A stretch of DNA of 64,000 nt from Ligilactobacillus agilis DSM 20509 (GCF_001436215.1 NZ_AYYP01000010.1:59912-123911); one strand, 5' to 3'; numbered from the stretch's first letter, positions 37,109 to 46,800 are shown. Numbers and translations are program-made. The notes: generated by a model not told the origin, from the sequence alone.

Positions 37109-38253
37109 AAGTAAGACAAGCTTTTAACTCTAAGCTTTTTTACCGGCTAATTTCCCTATTTTTTGCCTTGTTACTTTCATTTTACGTAACATCTGAAAAA
37201 GGAAATACGACGCGTAGTGGTAATTCCGGGACCTTCGGTAGTAGCTTAGTTTCTAATAAAACAATTACACTAGAAACGGATTTAAAACTAAATGTTAATA
37301 GCGATAAATACTTTGTAAGTGGGTATCCCGATGTGGTTAAGGTCAAAATTAGTGGTCCGTCGGCGCTAGTAATTGCGGCTAAAAATACACAAAACTTTGA
37401 AATTTATGCCGACTTAAATGACTTAAAACCAGGGGTCCACACCGTTAGGTTGAAAGATTCAGGTCTAAGTAGTGAGTTGACCGTAAAAATCATTCCCGAA
37501 AAGATTACGGTACAAATTAGTAAGAAAAAGACTAAGAAAACAGCGGTTCAAGTTAGGTATGATAGCAATCGGATTGCAAGTGGGTATGCTGCTGGAGAAG
37601 CATATAGTTCACAAGCATATGTGACGGTAACGGGGGCCGCTAAAGATATTAATAACCTAGATAAAGTGGTGGCTAACCTGAATTTGCCGCGTAATGCCAA
37701 TGAGACCTACGCTAAAAACGTGGCTTTGCAAGCCTTAGATGAAAGTGGTAAAGTATTAAACGTTGTTATTTCCCCGGCTAACGTAACGGCAACAGTGCCG
37801 ATTTATACGGCTAGTGCAAGTAAAAGGGTTCCAATTAACTTAGTTGCACGGGGCGAAGGGGTAAGCAATATGAAGTATAGTTTTAGTTCGGATACTAAGA
37901 CAGTGACTGTCCACGGAACTAAGGAGGCTTTAAGCAAATTGAACCGCTTAGACGTGCCGGTATCAATTACCGGGGTGACGGCGGACACGGTCGAAAATGT
38001 CCGCTTGTCTCCAAGTCAAAGCGGGATAACCGCTATCAGTCCAACCACAATTACGGTTAACGTCAGTGTTAGTCAAAAGGAAGCAAGTACTGCTCAAAAG
38101 CAAAACCAAGCTAGTTCGCAAGCTGAAACAAGCAGTGCCAGTAGTACGAAGGAAACGGTAGCTACGGATGATAGTAGTTCCGAAGCAACCAGTTCTTCAA
38201 GTACTAGCAGTCAGTTAAGTAGTTCTAGTAGCAGTGATGAAGCTGAGAATTAA
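37105..38253 (+). CDS. cdaR: YbbR-domain regulator of diadenylate cyclase CdaR
   Basis: 382 residues. One N-terminal membrane helix (about 10-28), then three or four extracellular YbbR repeats (about 50-320), each with a pattern like VKISGPSALV or VTVTGAAKDINNLDKV. A Ser/Thr/Gln-rich low-complexity tail (about 325-382) follows. CdaR binds CdaA and tunes its activity. It starts at TTG overlapping the cdaA stop by 4 bases, so it is translationally coupled. The Ser-rich tail is unusually long and may thread the cell wall. Confidence 0.93.
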   Translation: MKVRQAFNSKLFYRLISLFFALLLSFYVTSEKGNTTRSGNSGTFGSSLVSNKTITLETDLKLNVNSDKYFVSGYPDVVKVKISGPSALVIAAKNTQNFEIYADLNDLKPGVHTVRLKDSGLSSELTVKIIPEKITVQISKKKTKKTAVQVRYDSNRIASGYAAGEAYSSQAYVTVTGAAKDINNLDKVVANLNLPRNANETYAKNVALQALDESGKVLNVVISPANVTATVPIYTASASKRVPINLVARGEGVSNMKYSFSSDTKTVTVHGTKEALSKLNRLDVPVSITGVTADTVENVRLSPSQSGITAISPTTITVNVSVSQKEASTAQKQNQASSQAETSSASSTKETVATDDSSSEATSSSSTSSQLSSSSSSDEAEN

Positions 38254-38279
38254 GTTAAAGAAACGAGGATTAAAATAGT

Positions 38280-39635
38280 ATGAAGTATTTTGGTACAGAC
38301 GGTGTCAGAGGAATTGCCAATCAAAGTTTAAGCCCTGAGTTGGCCTTCAAATTGGGACGTTGTGGAGGCTACGTCCTAACACAGCATGCAAGCGGGAAAA
38401 CTCCCCGGGTATTAGTGGCTCGTGATACAAGAATTTCTGGGCAAATGTTAGAAAGCGCCCTAATTGCTGGCTTATTATCCGTAGGGATTGAAGTCTTCAC
38501 CTTAGGAGTAATGACAACCCCAGGGGTGGCATACCTTGTCCGCTTACAAGATGCCGATGCCGGGATTATGATTTCTGCCTCCCATAACCCAGCTTCAGAT
38601 AATGGGATTAAGTTCTTTGGTAGTGATGGTTATAAATTATCTGATGATCAAGAAGAAGAAATTGAAGTACTGCTAGATCAAGCCAGCGATAACCTTCCCC
38701 GGCCAGCTGCAGAAGGTTTGGGTAGGATTAACGACTATAAAGAAGGGGCTTTGAAGTATACTCAATTTTTAGAACAAACGATTCCAGACGATTTAACTGG
38801 GCTACATATTGCAGTTGACGGTGCAAATGGTTCAACCAGTGCGTTAGTTTCAAGATTATTTGCTGATTTAAATGCAGACTTTGAAACGATGGCAACTAGT
38901 CCGGATGGAATTAATATTAATGCCGGGGTAGGGTCAACTCACCCTGAAGCTTTGGCTAAGTTTGTGCTTGAAAAGGGCGCACAGGTCGGAATTGCCTTTG
39001 ATGGCGATGGGGACCGTTGTATTGCAGTTGATGAAAACGGCGAAATTGTAGATGGCGATAAGATTATGTATATCTGTGGTAAATATCTTAGTCAACGTGG
39101 TCGTTTGAAAAAGGATACCATCGTAACCACTGTCATGTCTAATATTGGTTTATATAAGGCAATGGAAGCTAATGGGTTAAACTCAGTAAAAACTAAGGTT
39201 GGTGACCGCTATGTCGTTGAAGAAATGCGGAAGAATGGTTACAATCTTGGTGGGGAACAATCAGGCCACGTAGTCTTCTTGGACTTCAATACTACTGGTG
39301 ATGGGATGTTGACAGCTTTACAGCTATTAAACATTATTAAGCAAACAGGTAAGACCTTAGGACAACTGGCAGCTGAAGTTACGACTTATCCACAAGAATT
39401 AGTCAACGTCCGTGTAACTGATAAAAAAGCTGCTTTGGACAATGAAAAGATTAAAGAAGTCATTGCTAAGGTTGAAGATAAGATGGGTGACGATGGTCGG
39501 GTGTTAGTACGTCCTAGTGGCACCGAAGACTTATTGCGTGTCATGGCAGAAGCTCCTACTAAAGAGGAGGTTCATGATTATGTCATGCAGATTGTAGCAG
39601 TGGTCGAAGAAGAAATGGGTGTAAGTGAAGCCTAA
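38280..39635 (+). CDS. glmM: phosphoglucosamine mutase GlmM
   Basis: 451 residues, normal length. [14 protein letters not shown] opens the protein. [17 protein letters not shown] (about 99-115) carries the phosphorylated Ser. [13 protein letters not shown] (about 239-251) binds Mg, and [12 protein letters not shown] (about 412-423) binds phosphate. It converts glucosamine 6- to 1-phosphate for UDP-GlcNAc and the wall. GlmM also inhibits CdaA in several Firmicutes, which fits its place in this operon. Confidence 0.98.
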   Translation: MKYFGTDGVRGIANQSLSPELAFKLGRCGGYVLTQHASGKTPRVLVARDTRISGQMLESALIAGLLSVGIEVFTLGVMTTPGVAYLVRLQDADAGIMISASHNPASDNGIKFFGSDGYKLSDDQEEEIEVLLDQASDNLPRPAAEGLGRINDYKEGALKYTQFLEQTIPDDLTGLHIAVDGANGSTSALVSRLFADLNADFETMATSPDGININAGVGSTHPEALAKFVLEKGAQVGIAFDGDGDRCIAVDENGEIVDGDKIMYICGKYLSQRGRLKKDTIVTTVMSNIGLYKAMEANGLNSVKTKVGDRYVVEEMRKNGYNLGGEQSGHVVFLDFNTTGDGMLTALQLLNIIKQTGKTLGQLAAEVTTYPQELVNVRVTDKKAALDNEKIKEVIAKVEDKMGDDGRVLVRPSGTEDLLRVMAEAPTKEEVHDYVMQIVAVVEEEMGVSEA

Positions 39636-39656
39636 ATATTAGTTTGATTCAAAATA

Positions 39657-39705
39657 AAAGGCTGTGATATGAGTAAGAAAAGTTACTCTTATCACAGCCT
39701 TTTTT
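39657..39705. terminator. terminator after glmM
   Basis: AAAAGGCTGTGATA pairs with TATCACAGCCTTTT, with an inner GAGTAA/TTACTC stem; six T follow. It can also serve the converging small gene. Confidence 0.9.
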
Positions 39706-39710
39706 GTTAT

Positions 39711-39959
39711 CTATTGAAATAATTTGATGAGGTGGGTTAGTAGGCGGAAAAACAAGTAGCAGATGCTAGTATTGACTAGGTACTCTAAGAACCAAACCAG
39801 GATGGGAAGTAGGAAAAACTTAGTATGGAAAAAGAGTAACAGGGTGTCAAAAGTAAGGTTAGTTCCAGAGTTAAGTTGGGTGAATTCCAACAGGAGGTGA
39901 ATTAAAGTAATCACTAACCCTAAAAAAAGCGAGAGTTGAAATTGTTTAGTATTAATCAT
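39711..39959 (-). CDS. small hydrophobic protein, unknown function
   Basis: 82 residues with two or three hydrophobic stretches (about 9-27, 38-60, 60-75) and few charges, so probably an inner-membrane protein. Not recognised. The ribosome binding site is weak (GGATG, 10 bases before ATG). It converges on glmM and shares its terminator. Coding status is probable rather than certain. Confidence 0.5.
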   Translation of the reverse strand: MINTKQFQLSLFLGLVITLIHLLLEFTQLNSGTNLTFDTLLLFFHTKFFLLPILVWFLEYLVNTSICYLFFRLLTHLIKLFQ

Positions 39960-40057
39960 AGTGTGAACATCCTAACCTAATAAACTACTACTTAGTATAG
40001 GCTTTAATAGGAGGAAGGACAAGTTGAATAAATTAAGTAAAAAAACTTAAAAATAGT

Positions 40058-40086
40058 TTGACAACGCTTACAGACGGGAGTATATT
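40058..40086 (+). promoter_or_regulatory. strong promoter with overlapping cre-like site
   Basis: Perfect -35 TTGACA (40058-40063), 17-base spacer and TATATT (40081-40086). TGACAACGCTTACA (40059-40072) matches the CcpA cre pattern TGNAANCGNTNNCA with one mismatch and covers the -35 and spacer, where CcpA binding would repress. Confidence 0.75.
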
Positions 40087-40092
40087 ATAGGA

Positions 40093-40186
40093 GTAAGGTA
40101 TTTAAACTAATTTACCTTCTAATCAATTCTCTTTCTCTCTTATGCCAACCACTGTAGCTTTTTAGTTACAGTGGTTTTGTTGTTTT
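40093..40186 (+). ncRNA. candidate small regulatory RNA of about 95 nt
   Basis: Lies between the promoter at 40058-40086 and a strong terminator, AACCACTGTA with TACAGTGGTT (40147-40176), followed by a T-rich tail. It contains no open reading frame of note. It has a 5' stem AAGGTA/TACCTT (40095-40118) and an exposed pyrimidine stretch, TTCTCTTTCTCTCTT (40127-40141), complementary to purine-rich ribosome binding sites. The next gene has its own promoter after the terminator, so this is not just its leader. Function is inferred only. Confidence 0.55.
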
Positions 40187-40205
40187 GAGCTTTTTGTGCT
40201 ATAAT
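40177..40205 (+). promoter_or_regulatory. promoter of the small gene 40251-40559
   Basis: TTGTTG (40177-40182), 17-base spacer, TATAAT (40200-40205) with TGC in the extended position. It starts in the tail of the preceding terminator. Confidence 0.65.
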
Positions 40206-40250
40206 CGAGTTTGAAAGTTAATGAGACTGCTAATAAGGGAGTTGTTGTTA

Positions 40251-40559
40251 TTGAAAAGTAACGAGACGTTGACTTTAATCGAAGAAATTACTAGAAATGA
40301 CGGAAGTAGGTACTTTGAAATTGCCAACATGGTTCAAAATGGCCGGGCAGAGTTGGCTGCAGTACGGGGATTTATTAAACAGGTTAGGATTTTGCAATTG
40401 AATATTCCCAGATCAACTAACGTCATTAAATATGAGCAGTATGTAAACGAAAATTTTGAGATGCCGACTGAACAGATGAATCACTTTGAAGAGTGGACTA
40501 AAACGCCGGAGGCGCAAAAATTAGTAGACGCTATCTTACGTGAAAATCATATCGCTTAG
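40251..40559 (+). CDS. small conserved-looking protein, unknown function
   Basis: 102 residues from TTG 40251, which has AAGGGAG at a good distance; an in-frame ATG at 40221 has no site and would leave only a few bases of leader. The protein is soluble, mixed charge and probably helical: DGSRYFEIANMVQNGRAELAAVRGFIKQV in the middle, acidic C-terminal half. No motif recognised. It has its own promoter and terminator between the putative small RNA and the small peptide gene. Confidence 0.75.
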   Translation: MKSNETLTLIEEITRNDGSRYFEIANMVQNGRAELAAVRGFIKQVRILQLNIPRSTNVIKYEQYVNENFEMPTEQMNHFEEWTKTPEAQKLVDAILRENHIA

Positions 40560-40572
40560 GCTTTAAGTAAAG

Positions 40573-40602
40573 GGGCACCTGGCAATTGCTAGGTGTCTTT
40601 TT
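40573..40602 (+). terminator. intrinsic terminator
   Basis: GCACCTGGCA pairs with TGCTAGGTGT (with wobbles), followed by five T. Confidence 0.85.
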
Positions 40603-40666
40603 AGTTGGGTTAAATTAAGTTTAAATTAATGCATGTTTATTTAATTAGAAAAAAGAAGGGGCTTAA

Positions 40667-40762
40667 ATGCAAGTTAAGAAAGCGTTTTTTAGATTTTTTC
40701 TAAGCTTATTTAGATTAAATCTTAACAAGAAAAGAGCGTTGTTGCTAAAAAGTTATGATTAG
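40667..40762 (+). CDS. candidate 31-residue cationic amphipathic peptide
   Basis: An open frame too short for usual gene finders. ATG 40667 is preceded by AAGAAGGGG at a good spacing. The product has five Lys and three Arg against one Asp (net about +7), five Phe and seven Leu. The pattern is a basic N-terminus, FFRFFLSLFRL, then basic NKKR and a hydrophobic LLLK. A terminator (40783-40813) follows 20 bases after the stop. Such peptides include leaderless bacteriocins, type I toxins and membrane-active regulators; none is recognised here. No clear -35/-10 promoter is seen upstream, though TTAAATTAAG/TTTAAATTAA repeats are present. The remainder of this 400-base gap holds the glgB promoter. 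Confidence 0.45.
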   Translation: MQVKKAFFRFFLSLFRLNLNKKRALLLKSYD

Positions 40763-40782
40763 AAGAAGATTATAATTATAAT

Positions 40783-40813
40783 GTAACCGATTATTCTAAT
40801 GGTTACTTTTTAT
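40783..40813 (+). terminator. intrinsic terminator after the small peptide gene
   Basis: GTAACC pairs with GGTTAC, extended by ATTA/TAAT after a bulge, followed by TTTTTAT. Confidence 0.8.
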
Positions 40814-40899
40814 AGTAAAAGCTTGTAACTGCAACTTTTAAAACGAATACAATAATTTGTTCTTAAAATTAGAAAAAATAAGGTATCTTCAAAGATTTA

Positions 40900-40908
40900 T
40901 GGTATTAT
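40900..40908 (+). promoter_or_regulatory. extended -10 promoter of the glycogen operon
   Basis: TGG-TATTAT, giving a leader of about 50 bases before glgB. No -35 and no clear cre site are visible. Confidence 0.55.
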
Positions 40909-40966
40909 ATAAATAGAGAGTTATTAAACTATGACTATCTAGATTATTTTGCAAGGAGGGGTCGCT

Positions 40967-42916
40967 GTGGGCAAATTTAATATGAATGACTTAAAAAAAG
41001 GCCTAGCGACATTTACGACTGGTGAGAACTTTCATGCTTATAACACTCTAGGTGCACATAAGGCGACGGTTGATGGCAAAGATGGTTTTATCTTTTCGGT
41101 GTGGGCTCCGAATGCACAAAACGTTTCCCTAGTTGGTGAATTTAATGAGTGGCAAGCTGAGGGGATTCCTCTGACCAAAGACCAAGAGGGAGTTTGGTCT
41201 GTGTTTACGACTATTCCTAAAGAAGGTCAGATGTATAAGTATAATGTTACCCAGGCTAATGGTCGGCAAATTTTTAAAATTGATCCATTTGCGCAAAGGT
41301 TTGAAAAACGACCAGGAGATGCGGCCATCCTCTACGACTTGAAAGACTTCCATTGGACTGATGGACTGTGGCGGGGGAGACAAAAAAGGTCTAACTACTT
41401 TGAGCGTCCCTTAAATATTTATGAGGTGCATGCATCGTCTTGGAAACACCATGCCGATGGTAGCCCATATACTTTTAAGGACTTAACAGATGAGCTAGTA
41501 CCATATTTGAAGAAATTGGGCTATTCTCACGTAGAATTTATGCCCTTGATGGAGCATCCGTTAGGAGCTTCTTGGGGCTACCAGTTAATCGGTTATTTTG
41601 CCCTTTCTTCCTACTATGGAACACCTGAGGATTTCCAATATTTTGTCAACGCTTGTCATAATGAAAATATTGGGGTCTTGGTTGATTGGGTACCAGGTCA
41701 TTTCTGCCGTAACGATGATACGCTTCCTTATTATGATGGGACACCAACCTATGAATATTATGACTCTGATCGCGCTAATAATATCGGGTGGGGAGCTTTG
41801 AATTTTGATTTAGGCAAACCGCAAGTGCAATCATTCTTAATTTCTAGTGCCCTTTATTGGATTGAGACTTTCCACCTAGACGGACTTAGGGTAGATGCAG
41901 TTTCAAATATGATTTACTTAGACTATGATGTTGGCCCTTGGAAACCTAATAAAGACGGGGGCAATCGTAATCTGGAAGGTTGGCACTTCTTACGGAAGTT
42001 TAATAGTGTAGTCAAATTAAAGCATCCTAAGACTATCATTATGGCAGAAGAATCATCTGCCGGGACAAAGGTTACGGGGATGCTAGAAGAAGATTCGCTT
42101 GGGTTTGATTATAAGTGGAACATGGGCTGGATGAACGACGTTTTGAAGTTTTTCGAAATGGATCCAGTTTATCGCAAGTATCATTTGAATTTACTGACTT
42201 TTTCGTGGATGTACCGAATGTCTGAAAACTTTATTTTACCGCTTTCTCATGACGAAGTGGTGCATGGCAAAAAGAGTTTGATGCATAAGATGTGGGGAGA
42301 TCGGTACCGGCAGTTTGCCCAGTTACGGACACTTTATCTCTATCAGGCTACCCACCCTGGTAAGCAACTCTTGTTCATGGGAAGCGAATGGGGCCAGTTT
42401 TTAGAGTGGAAGTATGACGACCAATTAGAGTGGGTTGATTTGCAAGACGATTTGAATGCAAGTATGCAACATTATACTGCCAGCTTAAACAAGTTTTACC
42501 ACGATAATCGCGCTTTGTGGGAAACTGACCACACTGAAAATACCCTGGAAGTAATTGACGCAGATAATACTGATGAAACGGTCTTGACCTTCATTAGACA
42601 CGGCAAACGTAAGAAGGATTTCTTAATAATTGCAATGAATTTAACCCCGGTTGAAAGAAGAAACTTCAAGATTGGGGTCCCATATCCTGGTAAGTATCAA
42701 GAAGTATTCAATACTGAAATGAGAGAATTTGGGGGGACATGGACTAAGCACAATGTTGATAGCCTGAGTCAAGATGAAAGCTTCAAGCAATTTGAGCAAG
42801 TAATCACGACAACAGTTCCTGCCTTAGGGGCAATTATTTTAAAGCCGGTTGATATTAATTTGCGTAAGAAAAAGAAGCATCCTACTGCTAAAAAGGAAGT
42901 TAAAAAGAAGAAGTAA
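40967..42916 (+). CDS. glgB: 1,4-alpha-glucan branching enzyme
   Basis: 649 residues from GTG 40967 after AAGGAGGGG. The N-terminal CBM48 (about 30-120) has [20 protein letters not shown]. The GH13 barrel has DWVPGHFC (about 240-247), [11 protein letters not shown] (nucleophile Asp, about 304-314), MAEESSA (acid Glu, about 359-365) and LSHDEVVHG (about 426-434). The C-terminus is a Lys-rich tail ([16 protein letters not shown]), unusual and perhaps glycogen- or nucleic-acid-binding. It makes alpha-1,6 branches in glycogen. First gene of glgBCDAP-apu. Confidence 0.97.
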   Translation: MGKFNMNDLKKGLATFTTGENFHAYNTLGAHKATVDGKDGFIFSVWAPNAQNVSLVGEFNEWQAEGIPLTKDQEGVWSVFTTIPKEGQMYKYNVTQANGRQIFKIDPFAQRFEKRPGDAAILYDLKDFHWTDGLWRGRQKRSNYFERPLNIYEVHASSWKHHADGSPYTFKDLTDELVPYLKKLGYSHVEFMPLMEHPLGASWGYQLIGYFALSSYYGTPEDFQYFVNACHNENIGVLVDWVPGHFCRNDDTLPYYDGTPTYEYYDSDRANNIGWGALNFDLGKPQVQSFLISSALYWIETFHLDGLRVDAVSNMIYLDYDVGPWKPNKDGGNRNLEGWHFLRKFNSVVKLKHPKTIIMAEESSAGTKVTGMLEEDSLGFDYKWNMGWMNDVLKFFEMDPVYRKYHLNLLTFSWMYRMSENFILPLSHDEVVHGKKSLMHKMWGDRYRQFAQLRTLYLYQATHPGKQLLFMGSEWGQFLEWKYDDQLEWVDLQDDLNASMQHYTASLNKFYHDNRALWETDHTENTLEVIDADNTDETVLTFIRHGKRKKDFLIIAMNLTPVERRNFKIGVPYPGKYQEVFNTEMREFGGTWTKHNVDSLSQDESFKQFEQVITTTVPALGAIILKPVDINLRKKKKHPTAKKEVKKKK

Positions 42917-42943
42917 GTTTTGTTAATAGATTTTCATAGAAAA

Positions 42944-42969
42944 GAGGTGTGGGATGGAGTAAATCCATC
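42944..42969 (+). promoter_or_regulatory. glgC ribosome binding region with hairpin between SD and start
   Basis: GAGGTG (42944-42949) is the best SD but lies 27 bases before the ATG. A perfect hairpin GATGGA-GTAAA-TCCATC (42953-42969) lies between. Folding it out would leave about 10 bases. Alternatively the GGAG within the hairpin is a hidden SD. Confidence 0.4.
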
Positions 42970-42976
42970 TTAGAAT

Positions 42977-44119
42977 ATGAAAAATGAAATGCTTGCAATG
43001 ATTTTGGCTGGTGGTCAAGGCACCCGGTTAAAAAAGTTAACTAAAAATATTGCGAAACCCGCGGTTCCATTTGGTGGCCGCTACCGCATTATCGATTTTA
43101 CCTTGAGTAACTGTGTAAACTCTGGGGTTCACAATATTGGGGTAATTACCCAATATCAACCTCTTGTATTGAATAATCATATAGGTAACGGTGCTAGTTG
43201 GGGGCTAGATCGGCTTGATTCTGGGGTAACTATCTTACAACCATATTCAAGTAATGAAGGCAGTAAGTGGTTTGAAGGTACTGCGCACGCTATCTACCAA
43301 AATATTGATTACATTGATAGCATGGATTCAGAATACTTATTGGTCCTATCGGGAGACCATATCTACAAAATGGACTATGAAGATATGCTGCAACAACATA
43401 AGGAAAAAAATGCCGCTTTAACGGTTGCTGTTATCGATGTTCCTTGGGATGAAGCTAGCCGGTTTGGTATTATGAATACCGATGAAAATAATCGCATTAT
43501 CGAGTTCGAAGAAAAGCCAGCGGAACCAAAGAGTAACCACGCTTCAATGGGGATTTATATCTTTAGTTGGCCACGCCTAAGACAGGTATTAGTCAATGGC
43601 TTTACAAAAGGTGTTCCAATGGTTGACTTTGGTAAGAATGTTATTCCTGCTTACATTAAGAGTGGGGATAATGTCTTTGCTTACAACTTCTCAGGTTATT
43701 GGAAAGATGTTGGGACAATTGATTCGCTTTGGGAAGCTAACATGGAATTCATTGATGATAAGGGCGGTTTAGATATCCGCGATCACAGTTGGAGAATTTA
43801 TTCTAAAAATCCAATTGCACCACCTCAATTCATTACGGATACCGCTAACGTTAATAACTCAATGATTGTTGACGGTTGCTTTGTAGCAGGTGATATTGAG
43901 CACTCAATTTTAGCTGCCAACGTTCAAGTAAAGGAAGGCAGTGTGGTTAAGGACAGTATCGTTATGCCGGGGGCTTCGATTGGTAAAAATGTCAAGATTA
44001 ACCGCGCAATCATTGGTGAAAATGCGGTTATTGGTGATAACGCTGAAATTGACGGTAGTGATGAAATCGCTGTCGTAGGAAATTCTGAAGTGATTGGAGT
44101 GAAAGTTAATGAAGACTAA
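42977..44119 (+). CDS. glgC: glucose-1-phosphate adenylyltransferase, catalytic subunit
   Basis: 380 residues. The N-terminal nucleotidyltransferase has the pyrophosphorylase signature [25 protein letters not shown] (about 10-34), [11 protein letters not shown] (about 125-135) and [20 protein letters not shown]-terminal left-handed beta-helix (about 280-370) follows. It makes ADP-glucose, the committed step of glycogen synthesis. It overlaps glgD by 11 bases; GlgC and GlgD form the mixed tetramer of Firmicutes. Confidence 0.97.
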   Translation: MKNEMLAMILAGGQGTRLKKLTKNIAKPAVPFGGRYRIIDFTLSNCVNSGVHNIGVITQYQPLVLNNHIGNGASWGLDRLDSGVTILQPYSSNEGSKWFEGTAHAIYQNIDYIDSMDSEYLLVLSGDHIYKMDYEDMLQQHKEKNAALTVAVIDVPWDEASRFGIMNTDENNRIIEFEEKPAEPKSNHASMGIYIFSWPRLRQVLVNGFTKGVPMVDFGKNVIPAYIKSGDNVFAYNFSGYWKDVGTIDSLWEANMEFIDDKGGLDIRDHSWRIYSKNPIAPPQFITDTANVNNSMIVDGCFVAGDIEHSILAANVQVKEGSVVKDSIVMPGASIGKNVKINRAIIGENAVIGDNAEIDGSDEIAVVGNSEVIGVKVNED

Positions 44120-45254
44120 TAGAATGTGTGCAATTATTGGTAACGAACACGAATATACGAGTCTTTTACCCTTAACTAAGAATCGGCCCCTCTCCACCCT
44201 CTACTTTGATTGCAAATACCGGATTATAGATTTTGCCCTTTCAAGCGTGGTAAATGCCAATATTAGAAACGTATTTATGATTATGAATGAAGGGCGGATT
44301 AAGTCAGTCTTTGACCATCTTGGTGGGGGACGTGAATGGGGCTTAGACAGTATTGGTAGTTATCAATATATTAGTTTCTATCAAGATATTCTCCGGCGTA
44401 AGGCAGAAGGTAAGACCTACTTTGATGACGTAATCGATTACTTACAAAAATCAAAGGCTTCATACACAGTGTTCATCTCTAACAAGATTTTAGCTAACGT
44501 TGATTTGCGGGCCGTATTAAAGATTCATCAAGCTCAAAATAATGAAATTACGGCGGTCTTTAAACGGGTTGCTAGAAATGATATTGCTAGTGATGACCAA
44601 ATCCTAACTTTAGGAGAAAACGGAACGGTTTTAGGTACTAAAAAATTCAATGACTTAAGCGAAAAAGACGATACCTATAACTTAGCCATGGGAATTTTTA
44701 TCGCTAATACCGACTGGTTAATTAAGGCCTTAAACGCCGGGCAAAATGCAGGTGCACCAACCAGCATTGAAGAATTTTTAGTTAGCGAATTGACTAAGGT
44801 TAAGAGCTCTGCTTATGAATACACAGGTTACATGAGCAACATTTACAGTGTTAAGAGCTACTACCAAGCTAACATGGATATGTTAAATCCTGAAAAATTC
44901 AACTCACTTTTATTCTCCAGCCAAAAAGTAATTACGCGGACTAAAAATGAAGTGGCAACTTACTTTACCGAAGATTCAGAAGTTCGGCGGAGTCAGTTTG
45001 CAACTGGTTGTGTCATTAAGGGGAAGGTTGAAGACAGCCTAATTTCACGGCGAACTGTTGTTGAAAATGGGGCAGAGGTTATCGGCTCTGTCTTAATGGG
45101 AAGCGCTAATGTGGGTGAAAATACCAGCGTTAAATATGCAATTCTTGATAAGAATGTAACGATTGACGCTAACCTAAAGATTGAAGGTACGCCTGAAAAA
45201 CCGGTAGTAATCGAAAAAGATACTCATATTACCGCAGACGTTATTGGAGGCTAA
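44109..45254 (+). CDS. glgD: glucose-1-phosphate adenylyltransferase, regulatory subunit
   Basis: 381 residues, homologous to GlgC along its length, but the GGxGTRL pyrophosphorylase loop is replaced by [23 protein letters not shown], so it is not catalytic on its own. [19 protein letters not shown] aligns with the Glg[16 protein letters not shown] block. GlgD boosts GlgC activity in the hetero-oligomer. It starts inside the end of glgC (coupled translation), and 4 bases separate it from glgA. Confidence 0.96.
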   Translation: MKTNRMCAIIGNEHEYTSLLPLTKNRPLSTLYFDCKYRIIDFALSSVVNANIRNVFMIMNEGRIKSVFDHLGGGREWGLDSIGSYQYISFYQDILRRKAEGKTYFDDVIDYLQKSKASYTVFISNKILANVDLRAVLKIHQAQNNEITAVFKRVARNDIASDDQILTLGENGTVLGTKKFNDLSEKDDTYNLAMGIFIANTDWLIKALNAGQNAGAPTSIEEFLVSELTKVKSSAYEYTGYMSNIYSVKSYYQANMDMLNPEKFNSLLFSSQKVITRTKNEVATYFTEDSEVRRSQFATGCVIKGKVEDSLISRRTVVENGAEVIGSVLMGSANVGENTSVKYAILDKNVTIDANLKIEGTPEKPVVIEKDTHITADVIGG

Positions 45255-45258
45255 GTGA

Positions 45259-46695
45259 ATGAAAATTTTATTTGCAGCAGCGGAGTGTGCCCCTTTTTTT
45301 AAGACTGGTGGCCTTGGAGACGTGGTCGGAGCGCTACCTAAGTACCTAGCTAAAAAGGGTCATGAGGTAAAGGTAGTCTTACCATACTTTGCTGGGATGA
45401 AAGAAGAGTATAAGCAAAAGTTAGCTTACTTATTTAATTTCCGCGTTAACGTTGGTTGGCGGAGTCAGTATTGTGGCTTGATGCACTTAGAACAAGACGG
45501 GGTCGAATACTTTTTTATTGATAACGAATACTATTTTAAGCGCCCGGGTCTTTATGGCTACTATGATGATGGTGAACGGTTTGCCTTTTTCCAACAAGCA
45601 GTCATTGAAATGATGGAAAAGGTAAACTTTATTCCCGATGTCCTCCATGTAAATGATTACCACACCGCCTTCATTCCCTTCCTATTACGGGAAAAGTATG
45701 GCTGGATTAATGCTTACCAACAAATTGCGACCGTCCTAACGATTCATAACCTTGAATTCCAAGGACAATACGGCCGCGACGTCTTACCAGAATTATTTGG
45801 GATGGATACAGGTCGTTATGATGACGGCACGGTTCGTTTTGGGGATGCGGTTAACTTTATGAAAGCCGGGATTTTATACGCCGATAAAATTAATACTGTT
45901 AGTCCAAGCTATGCCGGTGAAATCCAAACACCAGCATTTGGTTGCGGGTTAGATGGCGTATTACGGATGGTAAATTGGAAGTTGTCTGGGATTTTAAATG
46001 GGATTGATTATGAAACAAATAATCCTAAGACTGATCCTAACATTAAACACACCTTTACCAAGAATAATTTGAAGGGCAAGGCGGTGGATAAGGCTGAACT
46101 CCAGCAAAAGTTTGGCTTGCCGGTTAGAAAAGACGTTCCCCTAATTGGAATTGTCAGTCGGCTAACTTACCAAAAAGGCTTCCAGTTAGTAGTAAGCGAA
46201 ATGGAAAACTTGCTTCAATTTGATGTTCAAGTAGTAGTGCTTGGTACAGGCTACCCTGATTTAGAACATGACTTCTGGTACTTTGGTGATAAGTATCCAG
46301 ATAAGTGTGGGGTCAAGATTGATTTTGATGTTAACTTGGCTCAAGAAATCTATGCAGGCTGTGATATGTTCTTGATGCCATCGGCCTTTGAACCATGTGG
46401 CTTGTCCCAGATGATCTCGATGCGTTATGGGACCCTACCAATCGTTCACCAAATTGGGGGCTTAAAGGATAGTGTTGAAGCTTATAATCCAATCGAACAT
46501 ACCGGGACCGGCTTTGGGTTTGAAGAATACAATTCATTTTATATGATGGAAACAATTAAACAGGCATTAGGGGTTTATACTAATGAACCAAAAGTTTGGA
46601 AGAAATTGGTAACTAATGCGATGAAGAGAGACTCTAGTTGGCAGACAGCTAGTCAAAGCTATGAAGCACTTTATGAAGAAATTATCCGTAATTAA
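45259..46695 (+). CDS. glgA: glycogen synthase (ADP-glucose)
   Basis: 478 residues, GT5 family, GT-B fold. KTGGLGDVVGALPKYL (about 15-30) binds ADP-glucose. IGIVSRLTYQKGFQLV (about 295-310) and FLMPSAFEPCGLSQMISMRYGTLPIV (about 372-397) are C-terminal domain signatures. It elongates alpha-1,4 chains. Fourth gene of the operon; a hairpin with T-run follows before glgP. Confidence 0.98.
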   Translation: MKILFAAAECAPFFKTGGLGDVVGALPKYLAKKGHEVKVVLPYFAGMKEEYKQKLAYLFNFRVNVGWRSQYCGLMHLEQDGVEYFFIDNEYYFKRPGLYGYYDDGERFAFFQQAVIEMMEKVNFIPDVLHVNDYHTAFIPFLLREKYGWINAYQQIATVLTIHNLEFQGQYGRDVLPELFGMDTGRYDDGTVRFGDAVNFMKAGILYADKINTVSPSYAGEIQTPAFGCGLDGVLRMVNWKLSGILNGIDYETNNPKTDPNIKHTFTKNNLKGKAVDKAELQQKFGLPVRKDVPLIGIVSRLTYQKGFQLVVSEMENLLQFDVQVVVLGTGYPDLEHDFWYFGDKYPDKCGVKIDFDVNLAQEIYAGCDMFLMPSAFEPCGLSQMISMRYGTLPIVHQIGGLKDSVEAYNPIEHTGTGFGFEEYNSFYMMETIKQALGVYTNEPKVWKKLVTNAMKRDSSWQTASQSYEALYEEIIRN

Positions 46696-46747
46696 TGTTG
46701 CTAAAGATTAAGTCTTTTGTCCAGCTAACGTGTTAATAAAAATAAGA

Positions 46748-46782
46748 AGCTGGGGATTGGTATTATTCCTGGCTCCTTTTTT
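46748..46782 (+). terminator. imperfect terminator between glgA and glgP
   Basis: AGCTGGG pairs with CCTGGCT (two wobbles), followed by six T. It may lower transcription of the degradative genes relative to the synthetic ones. Confidence 0.6.
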
Positions 46783-46800
46783 AAAAAAGGGAGAGGAATT

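Noticed and set aside
44109..45254. glgD as a degenerate duplicate of glgC
   Set aside because: The altered nucleotide loop is the normal state of GlgD regulatory subunits in Firmicutes, and the frame is intact.
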